64,000 bases of DNA from Allorhizobium pseudoryzae (GTDB lineage: Bacteria; Pseudomonadota; Alphaproteobacteria; Rhizobiales; Rhizobiaceae), in contig NZ_CP049241.1 of NCBI RefSeq assembly GCF_011046245.1, positions 3,364,001-3,428,000 of the forward strand. The letters are read 5' to 3'. The notes beneath the pieces were generated by a model that saw nothing but the letters and a program-made list of their open reading frames with translations, was not told the DNA's origin and ran no database searches. This document shows, one piece after another, positions 21,485 through 30,760 of this stretch; position 1 is the stretch's first letter; each line of letters opens with the position of its first letter. The translations under genes and the position numbers were made by a program.

Positions 21485-23683
21485 TCAGTTGATTGCTTTC
21501 ATCTCGACGGGGAAGAAGATCGTCTCGCCGGAGGAATCATCCACGCCGTCATTGTCGGTCACCGCATAGGCCTTGCCGGACTTGTCGAAGGCGAAGCCCT
21601 CGAGCTTGTCCACGACGTACCCGTTGGTGGCGGCCTTCAGATCCGGCAGGAAGTCATGCACGTCCTCCTTCTTGACCACCGGCAGTTCGCCGCCGAGCTT
21701 GGCGCCCTTCAGATCCGCGATCGCCACGCGGAAGAGCTTCTTCAGCTTCGCTTTGTCGCCGATCTGGTTGTCGCGTTCGACGATATAGACGTAATCGCCA
21801 TGGGCGGTGATTTCCGACAGGCCGACCCAGCCCTCGCCCGCCTTGTCCAGCGGATAGCGCACGGCAGACCACTCCTTGGTCTTCGGCTTGTAGGCGACGA
21901 GTTTGACGCTGCCCTTCGGATCGTCCTTCCATTCGCGCTGGACGGCCATCCAGAGCGTCAGGTCGTCGCCCTTACCGACGCTCGTCACACCTTCGAAACC
22001 GAAGCGGGTTTCGCCGGCAAGCAGTTCGGCCGGAAGACCGATCTCCGCCTTGATCTCGCCCTTGGCATCGACGTTGTAAAGCGCGTGCGGCACGAGCTTG
22101 GACGAGTCGCCTTCGGAGGCCAGCCAGAAGCCGCCCTTGCCATCCAGCGCAATGCCTTCGAGGTCGAGCTTCTGGGCCGGCTGGCCGCCGCGCGTCACAC
22201 GCACGACATTGGTGATTTCAGCGGGCGTCTTGCTGGCATCGATCGTGAAGATCGACGGCTGCATGCTGTAGAAGGAATCGGAGACCGCATAGAGGATGCC
22301 GTCCTTTTCCGCATCGCCGGCCAGACCGGACAACGCGCCCCAGCCGATGATCTTGCCATCGACATCCTTGGAGACGAGCGTCGGATAGGTCGGCCTGCCT
22401 TCGGCATATTGGTAGAGCATCACATGCGAGCGCACGCCGCCATCCTTGCCGAGATCGACTTCGTTGGCGGTGGCGAGCAGGTTGCGGCCGGGGATGGCGA
22501 CGGCGCCTTCCGGGGAAATGCCCGAGGGCAGGAGCTGCGTCAGCTGTGGTTCGGCGCCGGTATCCTTGTAGACGCCAACCACCGAGGCGCGCTCGGCGAG
22601 CACGAAAAAGTACTTTTGGCCGCCAAAGGTCGCGGCTTCCAGACCTTCCGGCTCGACGCCCTTCGACTTGGCGCGCTTGTCCGGGAAATGGCCGATGCGG
22701 GCAATCGCCTGCTCGAACGCAGAGCCCGATTCGTAGAGAACCTTGCCGGTCTTGTCGAAGATGGTGAAGCCGCGTGTGCCACCCTTCCAGTCGCCTTCGT
22801 TGGCGATGACGAAGCGGTCATTGTCCAGCCACTTCACGGCATCAGGTTCACGCGGACGCTCATCCAGCTTGCCGGTAAAAGTGAGTGCGCCATCGGACTT
22901 GGTGTCAACGCCTTCGACCGCCGTCTTGCCGGCGGAGAATCTCGTCTTCACCGTGCCGGTCTTGCCGTCGATGATGACGATATCATTGTTTTCCTGCAGC
23001 GTGAGCGCAACCTCGCCGAGGCTGTTGATGGCGACGAATTCCGGCTCCGGATCATCCCCAGCCACATCGGCCAGACCGGCCAGCGTGACGTGCTTGATGG
23101 AGGCGCAGTCGGCAGCGCCATCCTTCAGGGGGACGATCACGAGATCGCCGGCCGGCATCTGCGGGATCGCCCCGTCATTCACCTTCTCGTCGCGCTCGTT
23201 TTCGATGGCAATCGCCGCGAAGCTCTTGTCGGGAGACACGGAGACGGAATCCGGCTGGCCGCCGAGATCGCAGCTGGCCTCCACCTTCTTCGTCGCCAGA
23301 TCGACGACGCGCAGCTGGCCGGACGGCTTCACATAGCTCTCGGACGTGTTGACGGCAGCGAGGACCTTCTTGCCGGCAACCGCAACCGAGGTCGGCTCAC
23401 CATCCATCATCAGCGCGCCGGCGGCCTTCGGCGCCTTGGGATCGGTGATGTCGATGAAGCCGATCGCGCCCAGCGGGCTGTCGGAATAGATCAGCATGGT
23501 GCCGTCTTCGGACGCGGTGATGATTTCCGCCGAACTCGGCGTCAGCTTGTCCTTTTCGGCCGGCAGGTTCTGCGCCACCGGGAAGGCGGCGATCCGGTTG
23601 AACACCTGTTCGGCGGCGGCGGGAGCCGCGACCGAGGCCAGCAGTGCCGCGGTCAGCGCGGCGCGCGAAATCTTCGTTTTCAT
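21485..23683 (-). CDS. secreted two-part beta-propeller protein with phytase-like esterase domain (732 aa)
   Basis: The N-terminus (MKTKISRAALTAALLASVAA ending AAE-Q) is a Sec signal peptide, so the protein is periplasmic or secreted. Residues about 30-390 contain repeated propeller-like motifs (LRVVDLATKKVEASCDLGG; GDLVIVPLKDGAADC; NEGDWKGGTRGFTIF). Residues about 400-725 match the esterase-like activity of phytase family (LDLEGIALDGKGGFWLASEG; FEGVTSVGKGDDLTLWMAV; YVVDKLEGFAFDKSGKAYAV). The start at 23683 sits behind GGAGG; the upstream ATG at 23737 lacks signal-peptide logic. Possible roles are phosphate-ester use or surface binding. Confidence 0.8.
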   Translation of the reverse strand: MKTKISRAALTAALLASVAAPAAAEQVFNRIAAFPVAQNLPAEKDKLTPSSAEIITASEDGTMLIYSDSPLGAIGFIDITDPKAPKAAGALMMDGEPTSVAVAGKKVLAAVNTSESYVKPSGQLRVVDLATKKVEASCDLGGQPDSVSVSPDKSFAAIAIENERDEKVNDGAIPQMPAGDLVIVPLKDGAADCASIKHVTLAGLADVAGDDPEPEFVAINSLGEVALTLQENNDIVIIDGKTGTVKTRFSAGKTAVEGVDTKSDGALTFTGKLDERPREPDAVKWLDNDRFVIANEGDWKGGTRGFTIFDKTGKVLYESGSAFEQAIARIGHFPDKRAKSKGVEPEGLEAATFGGQKYFFVLAERASVVGVYKDTGAEPQLTQLLPSGISPEGAVAIPGRNLLATANEVDLGKDGGVRSHVMLYQYAEGRPTYPTLVSKDVDGKIIGWGALSGLAGDAEKDGILYAVSDSFYSMQPSIFTIDASKTPAEITNVVRVTRGGQPAQKLDLEGIALDGKGGFWLASEGDSSKLVPHALYNVDAKGEIKAEIGLPAELLAGETRFGFEGVTSVGKGDDLTLWMAVQREWKDDPKGSVKLVAYKPKTKEWSAVRYPLDKAGEGWVGLSEITAHGDYVYIVERDNQIGDKAKLKKLFRVAIADLKGAKLGGELPVVKKEDVHDFLPDLKAATNGYVVDKLEGFAFDKSGKAYAVTDNDGVDDSSGETIFFPVEMKAIN

Positions 23684-23781
23684 GAAACAGCCCTCCATGT
23701 CCAGACATTGAACAGGGCGCTTTTGCGGCATGGTCATGACAGCGGGATGACATGATCCCCTATTTGGCGGGGACGTCAGGG

Positions 23782-24708
23782 TCAGATCGTCTCCTGTCCG
23801 GCTTCCTGCCTGCTTTCCTGGCGCGCCTCGCGCAGGAGGAGCGACAGCGAGGCGGCGAGGATCAGAAGGGCGCCGAGCCAGAGCGTGCCGCTCGGGGCGT
23901 AACCGAAGACCAGCCAGCCGGCGGCGACATTCAACGGCAGCTTCAGATCATCGAAGGGCTGCACATAGGCGGCATCGGCGGCATTGTAGGCAAGCGTCAG
24001 CAGGTACTGGCCAAAGGCGGTCAACAGGCCGGCAAACAGGAGCAGCCAGAGGCTCATGCCCTCCGGGACGGCAAAGCCGGTGCCGAGCGCGAGTGCGGCG
24101 TTGATCGGCGTCAGCAGGACGAGCAGCCAGACCGTCACCGTTTCCGGTGCCTCGTGATGGGTGAGGTTCTTCATGATCAGCGACGACCCGCCCCACAAAA
24201 GCGCAGACAGGACCGGCAACAGGGAAGCGGCGGTAAAGCCAGCCGACCAGGGTTGCAGGATGATCATGGCGCCGACAAAACCCGCCACCGTCGCCAGCCA
24301 GCGGTGGAGGCCGATGCGTTCGCCGAGGAAGAGTCGGGCGCCGATGATGACGAAGAAGGGCGAGGTCATGACGAGCGCGATCGCCTGCCAGATCGGCACC
24401 GTTGCCAGCCCCACCACCCAGGCCTGCACGCCAAGCGCTGCGAGCGCCACCCGCACCAGATGGCGAACCGGATAGCGCGTGCGCATGGACCGCACGCCCA
24501 GCCGCCACAGAAGCGGCAGGCTGAAGACGAGTGCAAAGCCATACTGCCAGAAGGCGGTGGACGCGGCGGGAAAATGCAGGACCATGGCGAGCCATTGCGT
24601 GGCAACGTTGAGCGCCGCAAAGACGATGCCGGCGAGCACCATGAACAGCGCGCCGATCACGGCACGGGACCGAAGGGCTGAGGTCTTGGCGGCAGTTTTT
24701 GCACTCAC
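23782..24708 (-). CDS. ribN: EamA/DMT-family riboflavin transporter
   Basis: An inner-membrane protein of 308 residues with about ten hydrophobic segments in two EamA repeats (for example GALFMVLAGIVFAALNVATQ and LVLLTPINAALALGTGFAV). An FMN riboswitch lies directly upstream on the same strand. In rhizobia and related bacteria the EamA transporter with this arrangement is RibN, which imports riboflavin. The start is a GTG at 24708 with AGGAG eight bases upstream. The substrate call rests on the riboswitch; the transporter family itself is certain. Confidence 0.85.
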   Translation of the reverse strand: MSAKTAAKTSALRSRAVIGALFMVLAGIVFAALNVATQWLAMVLHFPAASTAFWQYGFALVFSLPLLWRLGVRSMRTRYPVRHLVRVALAALGVQAWVVGLATVPIWQAIALVMTSPFFVIIGARLFLGERIGLHRWLATVAGFVGAMIILQPWSAGFTAASLLPVLSALLWGGSSLIMKNLTHHEAPETVTVWLLVLLTPINAALALGTGFAVPEGMSLWLLLFAGLLTAFGQYLLTLAYNAADAAYVQPFDDLKLPLNVAAGWLVFGYAPSGTLWLGALLILAASLSLLLREARQESRQEAGQETI

Positions 24709-24797
24709 GGACAGGCTCCTGGCTCGGGTTGACGATACCAGGACGACGAAGCACCACGCCGCCCCCTGCCCTTATCGAGGCACAGAACAGCGTGCAA

Positions 24798-24816
24798 CGC
24801 CGGCGGATCGCCGGCG
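24798..24816 (-). promoter_or_regulatory. GC-rich hairpin between FMN riboswitch and ribN
   Basis: CGCCGGCG occurs twice around a three-base loop and forms a perfect 8-bp stem, 8 bases downstream of the riboswitch 3' edge. It is a candidate expression platform; there is no U-run, so it may act by sequestration or anti-folding rather than as a classic terminator. Confidence 0.5.
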
Positions 24817-24823
24817 CGCGCCT

Positions 24824-24972
24824 CGTTCTCTCTCATCCGGACTATGACCGTCGGCTCCGGAGTTCGACCGGATCTGCTGACCCCGCACTGCACGACGCAT
24901 TGACGGGCGCTCGCGGGCTTGAAGCTTGAGCTTCCTACCGCCGGTGGGGAATTGCACCCCGCCCTGAGAACG
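24824..24972 (-). promoter_or_regulatory. FMN riboswitch (RFN element) upstream of ribN
   Basis: On the minus strand the hallmark segments occur in order: GGGGTGCAATTCCCCACCGG, GCGGTAGG, AGCCCGCGAGCGCC, GGTCAGCAGATCCGGT, then ACTCCGGAGCCGACGGT and CATAGTCCGGATGAGAGA. The closing P1 stem is CGTTCTC at the 5' end with GAGAACG at the 3' end. FMN binding should lower expression of the downstream transporter. Confidence 0.95.
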
Positions 24973-25104
24973 CTGCCGGTCTTTGGCCGGCTCGTTTTGT
25001 TATCCCATCACCGGGACGGTGACAAGCAAGACGAAAAAGGCCCGGCGCAGGGGCCGGGCCTTGATCAGGTCGCGAGGAGCTTCGCCGCGGGGCGGCGCCA
25101 GACC
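24973..25104. other. promoter region of the ribN leader and 3' region of hup
   Basis: Between the riboswitch and the HU gene lies only the HU terminator and the presumed promoter for the riboswitch transcript. No gene is present. Confidence 0.4.
25033..25060 (-). terminator. terminator of the HU gene
   Basis: GGCCCGG/CCGGGCC forms a stem with an 8-base loop, followed on the minus strand by TTTTT. It lies 45 bases after the HU stop codon. Confidence 0.85.
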
Positions 25105-25380
25105 TCAGCTGTTGACGGCGTCCTTCAGGCCCTTGCCGGCCGAGAACTTCGGAACATTGCGAGCCGGGATATCGACTTCAGCACCGGTCGAGGGGTTACG
25201 GCCCTTCGATGCTTCACGGCGCGAAACGGAGAAGCTGCCAAAGCCTGCAAGACGAACTTCGCCACCGTTCTTCAACTCGCCCTGAACGGCTTCGAATACG
25301 GCGTCAACTGCGGACGCGGCATCAGCCTTGGAGAGACCTGCCTTTTCGGCGACGGCGGATACCAATTCGTTCTTGTTCAT
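25105..25380 (-). CDS. hup: DNA-binding protein HU
   Basis: A 91-residue histone-like protein of the HU/IHF fold: MNKNELVSAVAEKAGLSKAD, the conserved GEVRLAGFGSFSVSRR, and the DNA-binding arm GRNPSTGAEVDIPARNVPKF. It compacts and bends DNA non-specifically as a dimer. It is a single-gene unit with its own terminator, adjoining lon as in many bacteria. Confidence 0.96.
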   Translation of the reverse strand: MNKNELVSAVAEKAGLSKADAASAVDAVFEAVQGELKNGGEVRLAGFGSFSVSRREASKGRNPSTGAEVDIPARNVPKFSAGKGLKDAVNS

Positions 25381-25510
25381 GTTTCCACCCCTTTCAATGG
25401 TTTCACATACAATGGATCGGTCGGGGGCGACTCGTGTTTCTGACGACCCCTTCGCAAACCCAAAAGCTCCGCAATGGCCTGAAAAACAAGGGGTACAGAC
25501 CAGTTTTCAC

Positions 25511-25540
25511 AAAAAAGGCCGGCGATTTGCCGGCCTTTTT
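25511..25540 (-). terminator. terminator of lon
   Basis: AAAAAAGGCCGGC and GCCGGCCTTTTT enclose a five-base loop. A- and T-runs on both sides make it potentially bidirectional; it lies 38 bases beyond the lon stop. Confidence 0.88.
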
Positions 25541-25577
25541 CACAGCTATGTGCAATTTTCGCACACTTCACAGCCCA

Positions 25578-27998
25578 TCAATGGGCGAGCGAAGTGCCGG
25601 TTTCCTCGGCGCCCTCGACCGTCGCAATCACCGGTGTTTCCACCGTACCGTCCCATTCGATGGGCTCCGGTTTGCGGGTCAGCGCGTGTTCGAGCACTTC
25701 CGACATCAAGGAGACCGGAATGATCTCCATGTTGTTCTTCACGTTGTCCGGAATTTCCGCCAGATCCTTGGCGTTCTCTTCCGGGATCAGAACCTTCTTG
25801 ATGCCGCCGCGAAGGGCTGCGAGCAGCTTTTCCTTGAGGCCGCCGATCGGAAGCACGCGACCGCGCAGGGTGATTTCACCCGTCATCGCCACGTTCTTAT
25901 CGACCGGGATGCCGGTCATGATCGAGACGATGGCGGTTGCCATGGCCACACCGGCGGACGGACCGTCCTTCGGCGTGGCGCCTTCCGGCACGTGGACGTG
26001 GATGTCCGACTTGTCGAAGCGCGGCGGCTCGATGCCAAAATCGACGGCACGGGAGCGCACGTAGGATGCAGCCGCCGAAATCGATTCCTTCATCACGTCC
26101 TTCAGGTTGCCGGTGACGGTCATGCGACCCTTGCCGGGCATCATGACGCCTTCGATCGTCAGAAGCTCGCCGCCGACTTCCGTCCAGGCGAGACCGGTGA
26201 CGACGCCGACCTGATCCTCACGCTCTGCCTCGCCGTGGCGGAACCGCGGCACGCCGAGATAGTCGTGAACGTTGGCCGCAGTGACTTCCACCGTCTTCGT
26301 CTTGCCCTTGATGATCTCGGTGACCGCCTTGCGGGCGAGCTTCATCAGTTCGCGCTCGAAGTTACGCACGCCGGCTTCGCGGGTGTACTGCTGGATGACC
26401 GCCATCAGGGCATCGTCGCTGACGGAGAATTCCTCCGGTTTCAGCGCATGTTCCTTGATGGCCTTCGGCAGCAGGTGCCGCTTGGCGATTTCGCGCTTCT
26501 CATCTTCCGTGTAACCGGCGATGCGGATGATCTCCATGCGGTCCATCAGCGGTGCCGGAATGTTCAGCGTGTTCGCCGTGGTGATGAACATCACGTCGGA
26601 CAGGTCGTATTCCACTTCCAGGTAATGGTCCATGAAGGTGGAATTCTGCGCCGGATCGAGCACTTCGAGCAGGGCCGACGACGGATCGCCACGGAAATCC
26701 ATGCCCATCTTGTCGATTTCGTCGAGCAGGAAGAGCGGGTTCGAGCGCTTGGCCTTCTTCATCGACTGGATGACCTTGCCGGGCATCGAGCCGATATAGG
26801 TGCGGCGGTGACCGCGGATTTCGGCCTCGTCCCGCACGCCGCCAAGCGCCATGCGGACATATTCGCGACCGGTGGCCTTCGCGATCGACTGGGCGAGCGA
26901 GGTCTTGCCGACGCCCGGAGGACCGACGAGGCACAGAATCGGGCCCTTGATCTTCGTGGCACGCGCCTGGACCGCCAGATATTCGACGATGCGTTCCTTG
27001 ACCTTGTCGAGACCGTAGTGATCCTGTTCGAGGATCTTCTCGGCATTGTTCAGGTCAGCCTTGATCTTCGACTTCTTGTTCCACGGAATGCTCAACAGCC
27101 AGTCGAGGTAGTTGCGCACGACCGTGGCTTCCGCCGACATCGGGCTCATCTGCTTCAGCTTCTTCAGTTCGGCATCCGCCTTTTCGCGGGCCTCCTTGGT
27201 CAGCTTGGTCTTGGCGATGCGTTCTTCCAGTTCGGCCATTTCGTCACGGCCGTCCTCGCCCTCGCCGAGCTCCTTCTGAATGGCCTTCATCTGCTCATTC
27301 AGATAATACTCGCGCTGGGTCTTCTCCATCTGGCGCTTGACGCGCGAGCGGATGCGCTTTTCGACCTGAAGAACCGAGATCTCGCCTTCCATGAAGCCGA
27401 GCGCCTTTTCCAGCCTGCCCTTCACGCTCACCGTTTCCAGCATTTCCTGCTTTTCGGTGATCTTGATGGACAGATGCGAGGCAACGGTATCGGCGAGCTT
27501 CGAGTAGTCCTCGATCTGGCTTGCCGCACCAACGACTTCCGGAGAGATCTTCTTGTTCAGCTTGACGTAGTTTTCGAACTCGGAGACCACGGAGCGGGCC
27601 AGTGCCTCCACCTCGACGGAATCGTCTTCCGGCTCGGCGAGAACCTTGGCGGTCGCCTCGTAGAAATCTTCGCGGCCCGTGTAGGTGTCGATCCGGGCGC
27701 GGGCGCGGCCCTCGACCAGAACCTTCACGGTGCCATCGGGCAGCTTCAGAAGCTGGAGGACATTGGCAACCGTTCCCACCTTGTGGATGGCAGACGGGTC
27801 CGGATCGTCATCTCCGGCATTGATCTGGGTGACGAGCATGATCTGCTTGTCGGACCCCATGACCTCTTCCAGCGCGCGAATGGATTTTTCGCGCCCGACG
27901 AACAGAGGTACGATCATGTGGGGGAAGACCACAATGTCGCGCAAAGGCAGGACCGGATAGACATCCCCGCCAGGTGCCGCAGACGCTGTATTCGTCAT
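25578..27998 (-). CDS. lon: ATP-dependent Lon protease
   Basis: This cytosolic AAA+ serine protease degrades misfolded and regulatory proteins. With the ATG at 27998 it has 806 residues, normal for alphaproteobacteria. The N-terminal substrate domain begins [20 protein letters not shown]. Walker A is [15 protein letters not shown], followed by the Lon-typical [20 protein letters not shown]. The catalytic Ser is in [13 protein letters not shown] and the Lys in [21 protein letters not shown] five codons upstream opens the same frame, but AAAGGA lies between them and fits the ATG. Confidence 0.97.
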   Translation of the reverse strand: MTNTASAAPGGDVYPVLPLRDIVVFPHMIVPLFVGREKSIRALEEVMGSDKQIMLVTQINAGDDDPDPSAIHKVGTVANVLQLLKLPDGTVKVLVEGRARARIDTYTGREDFYEATAKVLAEPEDDSVEVEALARSVVSEFENYVKLNKKISPEVVGAASQIEDYSKLADTVASHLSIKITEKQEMLETVSVKGRLEKALGFMEGEISVLQVEKRIRSRVKRQMEKTQREYYLNEQMKAIQKELGEGEDGRDEMAELEERIAKTKLTKEAREKADAELKKLKQMSPMSAEATVVRNYLDWLLSIPWNKKSKIKADLNNAEKILEQDHYGLDKVKERIVEYLAVQARATKIKGPILCLVGPPGVGKTSLAQSIAKATGREYVRMALGGVRDEAEIRGHRRTYIGSMPGKVIQSMKKAKRSNPLFLLDEIDKMGMDFRGDPSSALLEVLDPAQNSTFMDHYLEVEYDLSDVMFITTANTLNIPAPLMDRMEIIRIAGYTEDEKREIAKRHLLPKAIKEHALKPEEFSVSDDALMAVIQQYTREAGVRNFERELMKLARKAVTEIIKGKTKTVEVTAANVHDYLGVPRFRHGEAEREDQVGVVTGLAWTEVGGELLTIEGVMMPGKGRMTVTGNLKDVMKESISAAASYVRSRAVDFGIEPPRFDKSDIHVHVPEGATPKDGPSAGVAMATAIVSIMTGIPVDKNVAMTGEITLRGRVLPIGGLKEKLLAALRGGIKKVLIPEENAKDLAEIPDNVKNNMEIIPVSLMSEVLEHALTRKPEPIEWDGTVETPVIATVEGAEETGTSLAH

Positions 27999-28347
27999 GT
28001 CATTTCCTTTCACTCGTCCCGTTTCCGGGAGCCGGCCCGACCACAGGAGGCGGGCACTTCTTTCCTCCCCAAAGTGGAGGTTTTAACGGGTCTTTTCAAG
28101 CCTTGCGCGTCGCGCCATTGAAGGAAGCGCTAAGAGAGCACACTAGGACGGGATGCTTACGCGTGACTGGTCAGTCCGTCGGAACCCTGGAGGCACAAGC
28201 GCATCGGCGCCTTTCGCCATCCATCCGGTTCGCCGCCCATCAGCCTCTCTGGCTGGCGCGGCACCTGCGGCGTGATGCCTCAAGTTCGGCATCGGACCCG
28301 CAAGGCAAAATGAGGCGAGGCACCCAAGGTCCCTCGCCCCTTATTCA
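27999..28347. other. intergenic region between lon and clpX
   Basis: This 349-bp stretch contains the clpX terminator at its right end and should hold the lon promoter. A possible heat-shock promoter on the minus strand has CTTGAA at 28095-28100 and a CC-rich -10 region near 28072-28081, but the match is loose. No gene is supported. Confidence 0.4.
28314..28338 (-). terminator. terminator of clpX
   Basis: GGCGAGG and CCTCGCC form the outer stem with ACC/GGT inside, followed on the minus strand by TCATTTTGCC. It lies 10 bases past the clpX stop codon. Confidence 0.7.
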
Positions 28348-29628
28348 TCAGGCCGAAACGTTGGCCTTCTCGTCCTGGCGGTCGGCATAGATGTAGAGCG
28401 GACGGGCTGCGCCGCGAACGACCTCTTCCGAGATCACCACTTCACGCACGCCTTCCAGCGCCGGCAGTTCGAACATCGTGTCGAGCAGGATCTTTTCCAT
28501 GATCGAGCGCAGGCCGCGGGCGCCGGTCTTGCGCACGATCGCCTTCTTGGCGATCTCGCGCAGCGCGTCCTCGTGGAAGGTCAGTTCGACGTCTTCCATC
28601 TCGAACAGGCGCTGGTACTGCTTCACGAGCGCGTTCTTCGGCTCCGACAGGATCTGGATCAGCGCATCCTCATCGAGATCCTCGAGCGTTGCCAGGACCG
28701 GCAGACGACCGATGAATTCCGGGATGAGGCCGAACTTGACCAGATCTTCCGGCTCCAGTTCGCGCAGCACTTCGCCGACGCGGCGATCATCCGGCGCCTT
28801 GACGGTGGCGGCAAAACCGATCGAGGTCTTTTCGCCACGGGCGGAGATGATCTTGTCGAGGCCGGCAAAGGCGCCGCCGCAGATGAACAGGATGTTCGTC
28901 GTATCGACCTGCAGGAATTCCTGCTGCGGATGCTTGCGACCGCCCTGCGGCGGAACGGAAGCGACCGTGCCTTCCATGATCTTCAGAAGCGCCTGCTGCA
29001 CGCCTTCGCCCGACACGTCGCGGGTGATCGACGGGTTGTCGGACTTGCGGCTGATCTTATCGACTTCGTCGATATAGACGATGCCGCGCTGGGCACGCTC
29101 GACGTTGTAATCGGCCGCCTGCAGAAGCTTCAGGATGATGTTTTCGACGTCCTCGCCGACGTAACCGGCTTCGGTCAGCGTCGTGGCATCCGCCATGGTG
29201 AAGGGCACGTCGATGATGCGGGCGAGCGTCTGGGCGAGATAGGTCTTGCCGCAACCGGTCGGGCCGACGAGCATGATGTTGGACTTCGCCAGTTCCACTT
29301 CGCCGTTCTTGGACGCATGCGCCAGGCGCTTGTAGTGGTTGTGGACGGCAACAGACAGGATCTTCTTCGCCTGCTTCTGGCCGATCACGTATTCGTCCAG
29401 CACCTTGATGATGTCCTGCGGCGTCGGAACGCCGTCACGCGAGGACTTCATCATGGAGCTCTTGTTCTCCTCGCGGATGATGTCCATGCACAATTCGACG
29501 CATTCATCGCAGATGAACACCGTCGGTCCGGCAATCAGCTTGCGGACTTCGTGCTGGCTCTTGCCGCAGAACGAACAATACAACGTATTCTTGGAGTCGC
29601 CGCCGTTGCTGCCGCTGACCTTGCTCAT
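28348..29628 (-). CDS. clpX: ATP-dependent Clp protease ATP-binding subunit ClpX
   Basis: The AAA+ unfoldase partner of ClpP, 426 residues. The N-terminal zinc-binding domain has YCSFCGKSQ and the second pair CDECVELC. Walker A is [16 protein letters not shown], Walker [11 protein letters not shown], and the IGF loop for ClpP docking lies in KTSIGFAA. The start at 29628 ([10 protein letters not shown]) follows GAAGGGAAG; a longer frame to 29703 adds unrelated residues. Order clpP-clpX-lon-hup is conserved. Confidence 0.97.
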   Translation of the reverse strand: MSKVSGSNGGDSKNTLYCSFCGKSQHEVRKLIAGPTVFICDECVELCMDIIREENKSSMMKSSRDGVPTPQDIIKVLDEYVIGQKQAKKILSVAVHNHYKRLAHASKNGEVELAKSNIMLVGPTGCGKTYLAQTLARIIDVPFTMADATTLTEAGYVGEDVENIILKLLQAADYNVERAQRGIVYIDEVDKISRKSDNPSITRDVSGEGVQQALLKIMEGTVASVPPQGGRKHPQQEFLQVDTTNILFICGGAFAGLDKIISARGEKTSIGFAATVKAPDDRRVGEVLRELEPEDLVKFGLIPEFIGRLPVLATLEDLDEDALIQILSEPKNALVKQYQRLFEMEDVELTFHEDALREIAKKAIVRKTGARGLRSIMEKILLDTMFELPALEGVREVVISEEVVRGAARPLYIYADRQDEKANVSA

Positions 29629-29916
29629 ATCACTTCCCTTCCAGCACACCGCCAGCCCGTGATCCGGGCGCGGACACTTCTCTTGCCGACCAGCATGCCT
29701 CACGGGGAGGCAGTGCCCGCCACTCCTTCAAGGGGTACTCTGCCGGCAGGGATCAATCTTGTCCCCGGTCCGGTGGCAACGAAACCCCGTCCAGACCGCA
29801 TGCTATGTCATAAAATTTCAACACAGCATTAATATGCAACTATTAGCGCTTTCGCGGCGAGTTGAAACCCCGTTTTCGGTCACAACGGGGTGACACTTTC
29901 GCCGGCACCGCCACCG
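29629..29916. other. clpP-clpX intergenic region
   Basis: The 288-bp gap includes a probable clpP terminator at 29867-29891 and presumably a clpX promoter in the AT-rich part around 29805-29850. No gene is seen. Confidence 0.4.
29867..29891 (-). terminator. hairpin after clpP
   Basis: ACCCCGTT and AACGGGGT form an 8-bp stem with a 9-base loop. On the minus strand it is followed by TTCAAC, so the U-tract is short; it lies 25 bases after the clpP stop. Confidence 0.5.
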
Positions 29917-30549
29917 TCAATCCGCGGAGCCGCCTTCGAGTTCCTGACGCGAGGTCAGAACCTTGTCGACAACACCCCAGGCCAGCGCCTCGTCACAATC
30001 CATGAAGTGATCCCGATCGAGGGTCTTTTCGACTTCCTCGTAGGTGCGGCCGGTGTGCTTCACATACACATCATTCAGCCGCTTTTTCATCTTCAATATG
30101 TCACGAGCATGGCGCTCGATATCCGAGGCCTGGCCCTGGAAACCGCCGGAGGGCTGGTGCACCATGATGCGCGAGTTCGGCATGGCAAACCGCATGCCCT
30201 TTTCACCGGCCGCCAGAAGCAGCGAGCCCATGGACGCGGCCTGACCGATGCAGAGCGTCGAGACGGCCGGCTTGATGAACTGCATGGTGTCGTAGATCGA
30301 CATGCCGGCGGTGACGACGCCACCGGGCGAATTGATATACAGCGCGATTTCCTTCTTCGGGTTTTCGGCCTCGAGGAACAGGAGCTGCGCGCAGACGAGC
30401 GAGGCCATGTGATCTTCGACCGGACCAGTCAGGAAAATGATCCGCTCTTTCAGCAGGCGCGAATAGATGTCGTAGGAGCGCTCGCCGCGGTTGGTCTGCT
30501 CGACGACCATCGGCACCAGGGCCATAGCGGTATCAACGGGATTTCTCAT
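29917..30549 (-). CDS. clpP: ATP-dependent Clp protease proteolytic subunit ClpP
   Basis: The tetradecameric serine protease of the Clp system, 210 residues from the ATG at 30549 ([18 protein letters not shown]). The catalytic Ser is in [14 protein letters not shown], His in [12 protein letters not shown] and Asp in DRDHFMD. AAGGA lies five bases before this start; a GTG-like upstream start at 30567 is not needed. A heat-shock-type promoter is plausible about 80 bases upstream. Confidence 0.97.
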   Translation of the reverse strand: MRNPVDTAMALVPMVVEQTNRGERSYDIYSRLLKERIIFLTGPVEDHMASLVCAQLLFLEAENPKKEIALYINSPGGVVTAGMSIYDTMQFIKPAVSTLCIGQAASMGSLLLAAGEKGMRFAMPNSRIMVHQPSGGFQGQASDIERHARDILKMKKRLNDVYVKHTGRTYEEVEKTLDRDHFMDCDEALAWGVVDKVLTSRQELEGGSAD

Positions 30550-30624
30550 GGTGTTCCTTTGTTTCATCGGCGCCCGACGACTTGAACTCAGCGCCAGGAA
30601 TCGTCTTCATCAGGTCAGCTCTCT

Positions 30625-30654
30625 ACATAGAGCTTGGACGCACCGCACTTCAAG
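30625..30654 (-). promoter_or_regulatory. possible RpoH (heat-shock) promoter of clpP
   Basis: On the minus strand CTTGAA (30649-30654) and CTATGT (30625-30630) are 18 bases apart, close to the alphaproteobacterial sigma-32 consensus. clpP is a classic heat-shock gene. Confidence 0.45.
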
Positions 30655-30760
30655 AGTCGGCGGTGGATATCCTTAATCCCTTGGCCTTTTCATCAACGGA
30701 CAATGAGGATCGTTAGCAATTTCCTTCCAGGAGCAACCAGCTTTTAAACTCTATCCCGCA

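Noticed and set aside
21656..23755. Very long plus-strand frame opposite the phytase-like gene
   Set aside because: It mirrors the codon pattern of the GC-rich minus-strand gene, has no ribosome binding site and no recognisable domain. Similar antisense frames opposite lon and ggt (25209-28121, 30713-33613) were dropped for the same reason.
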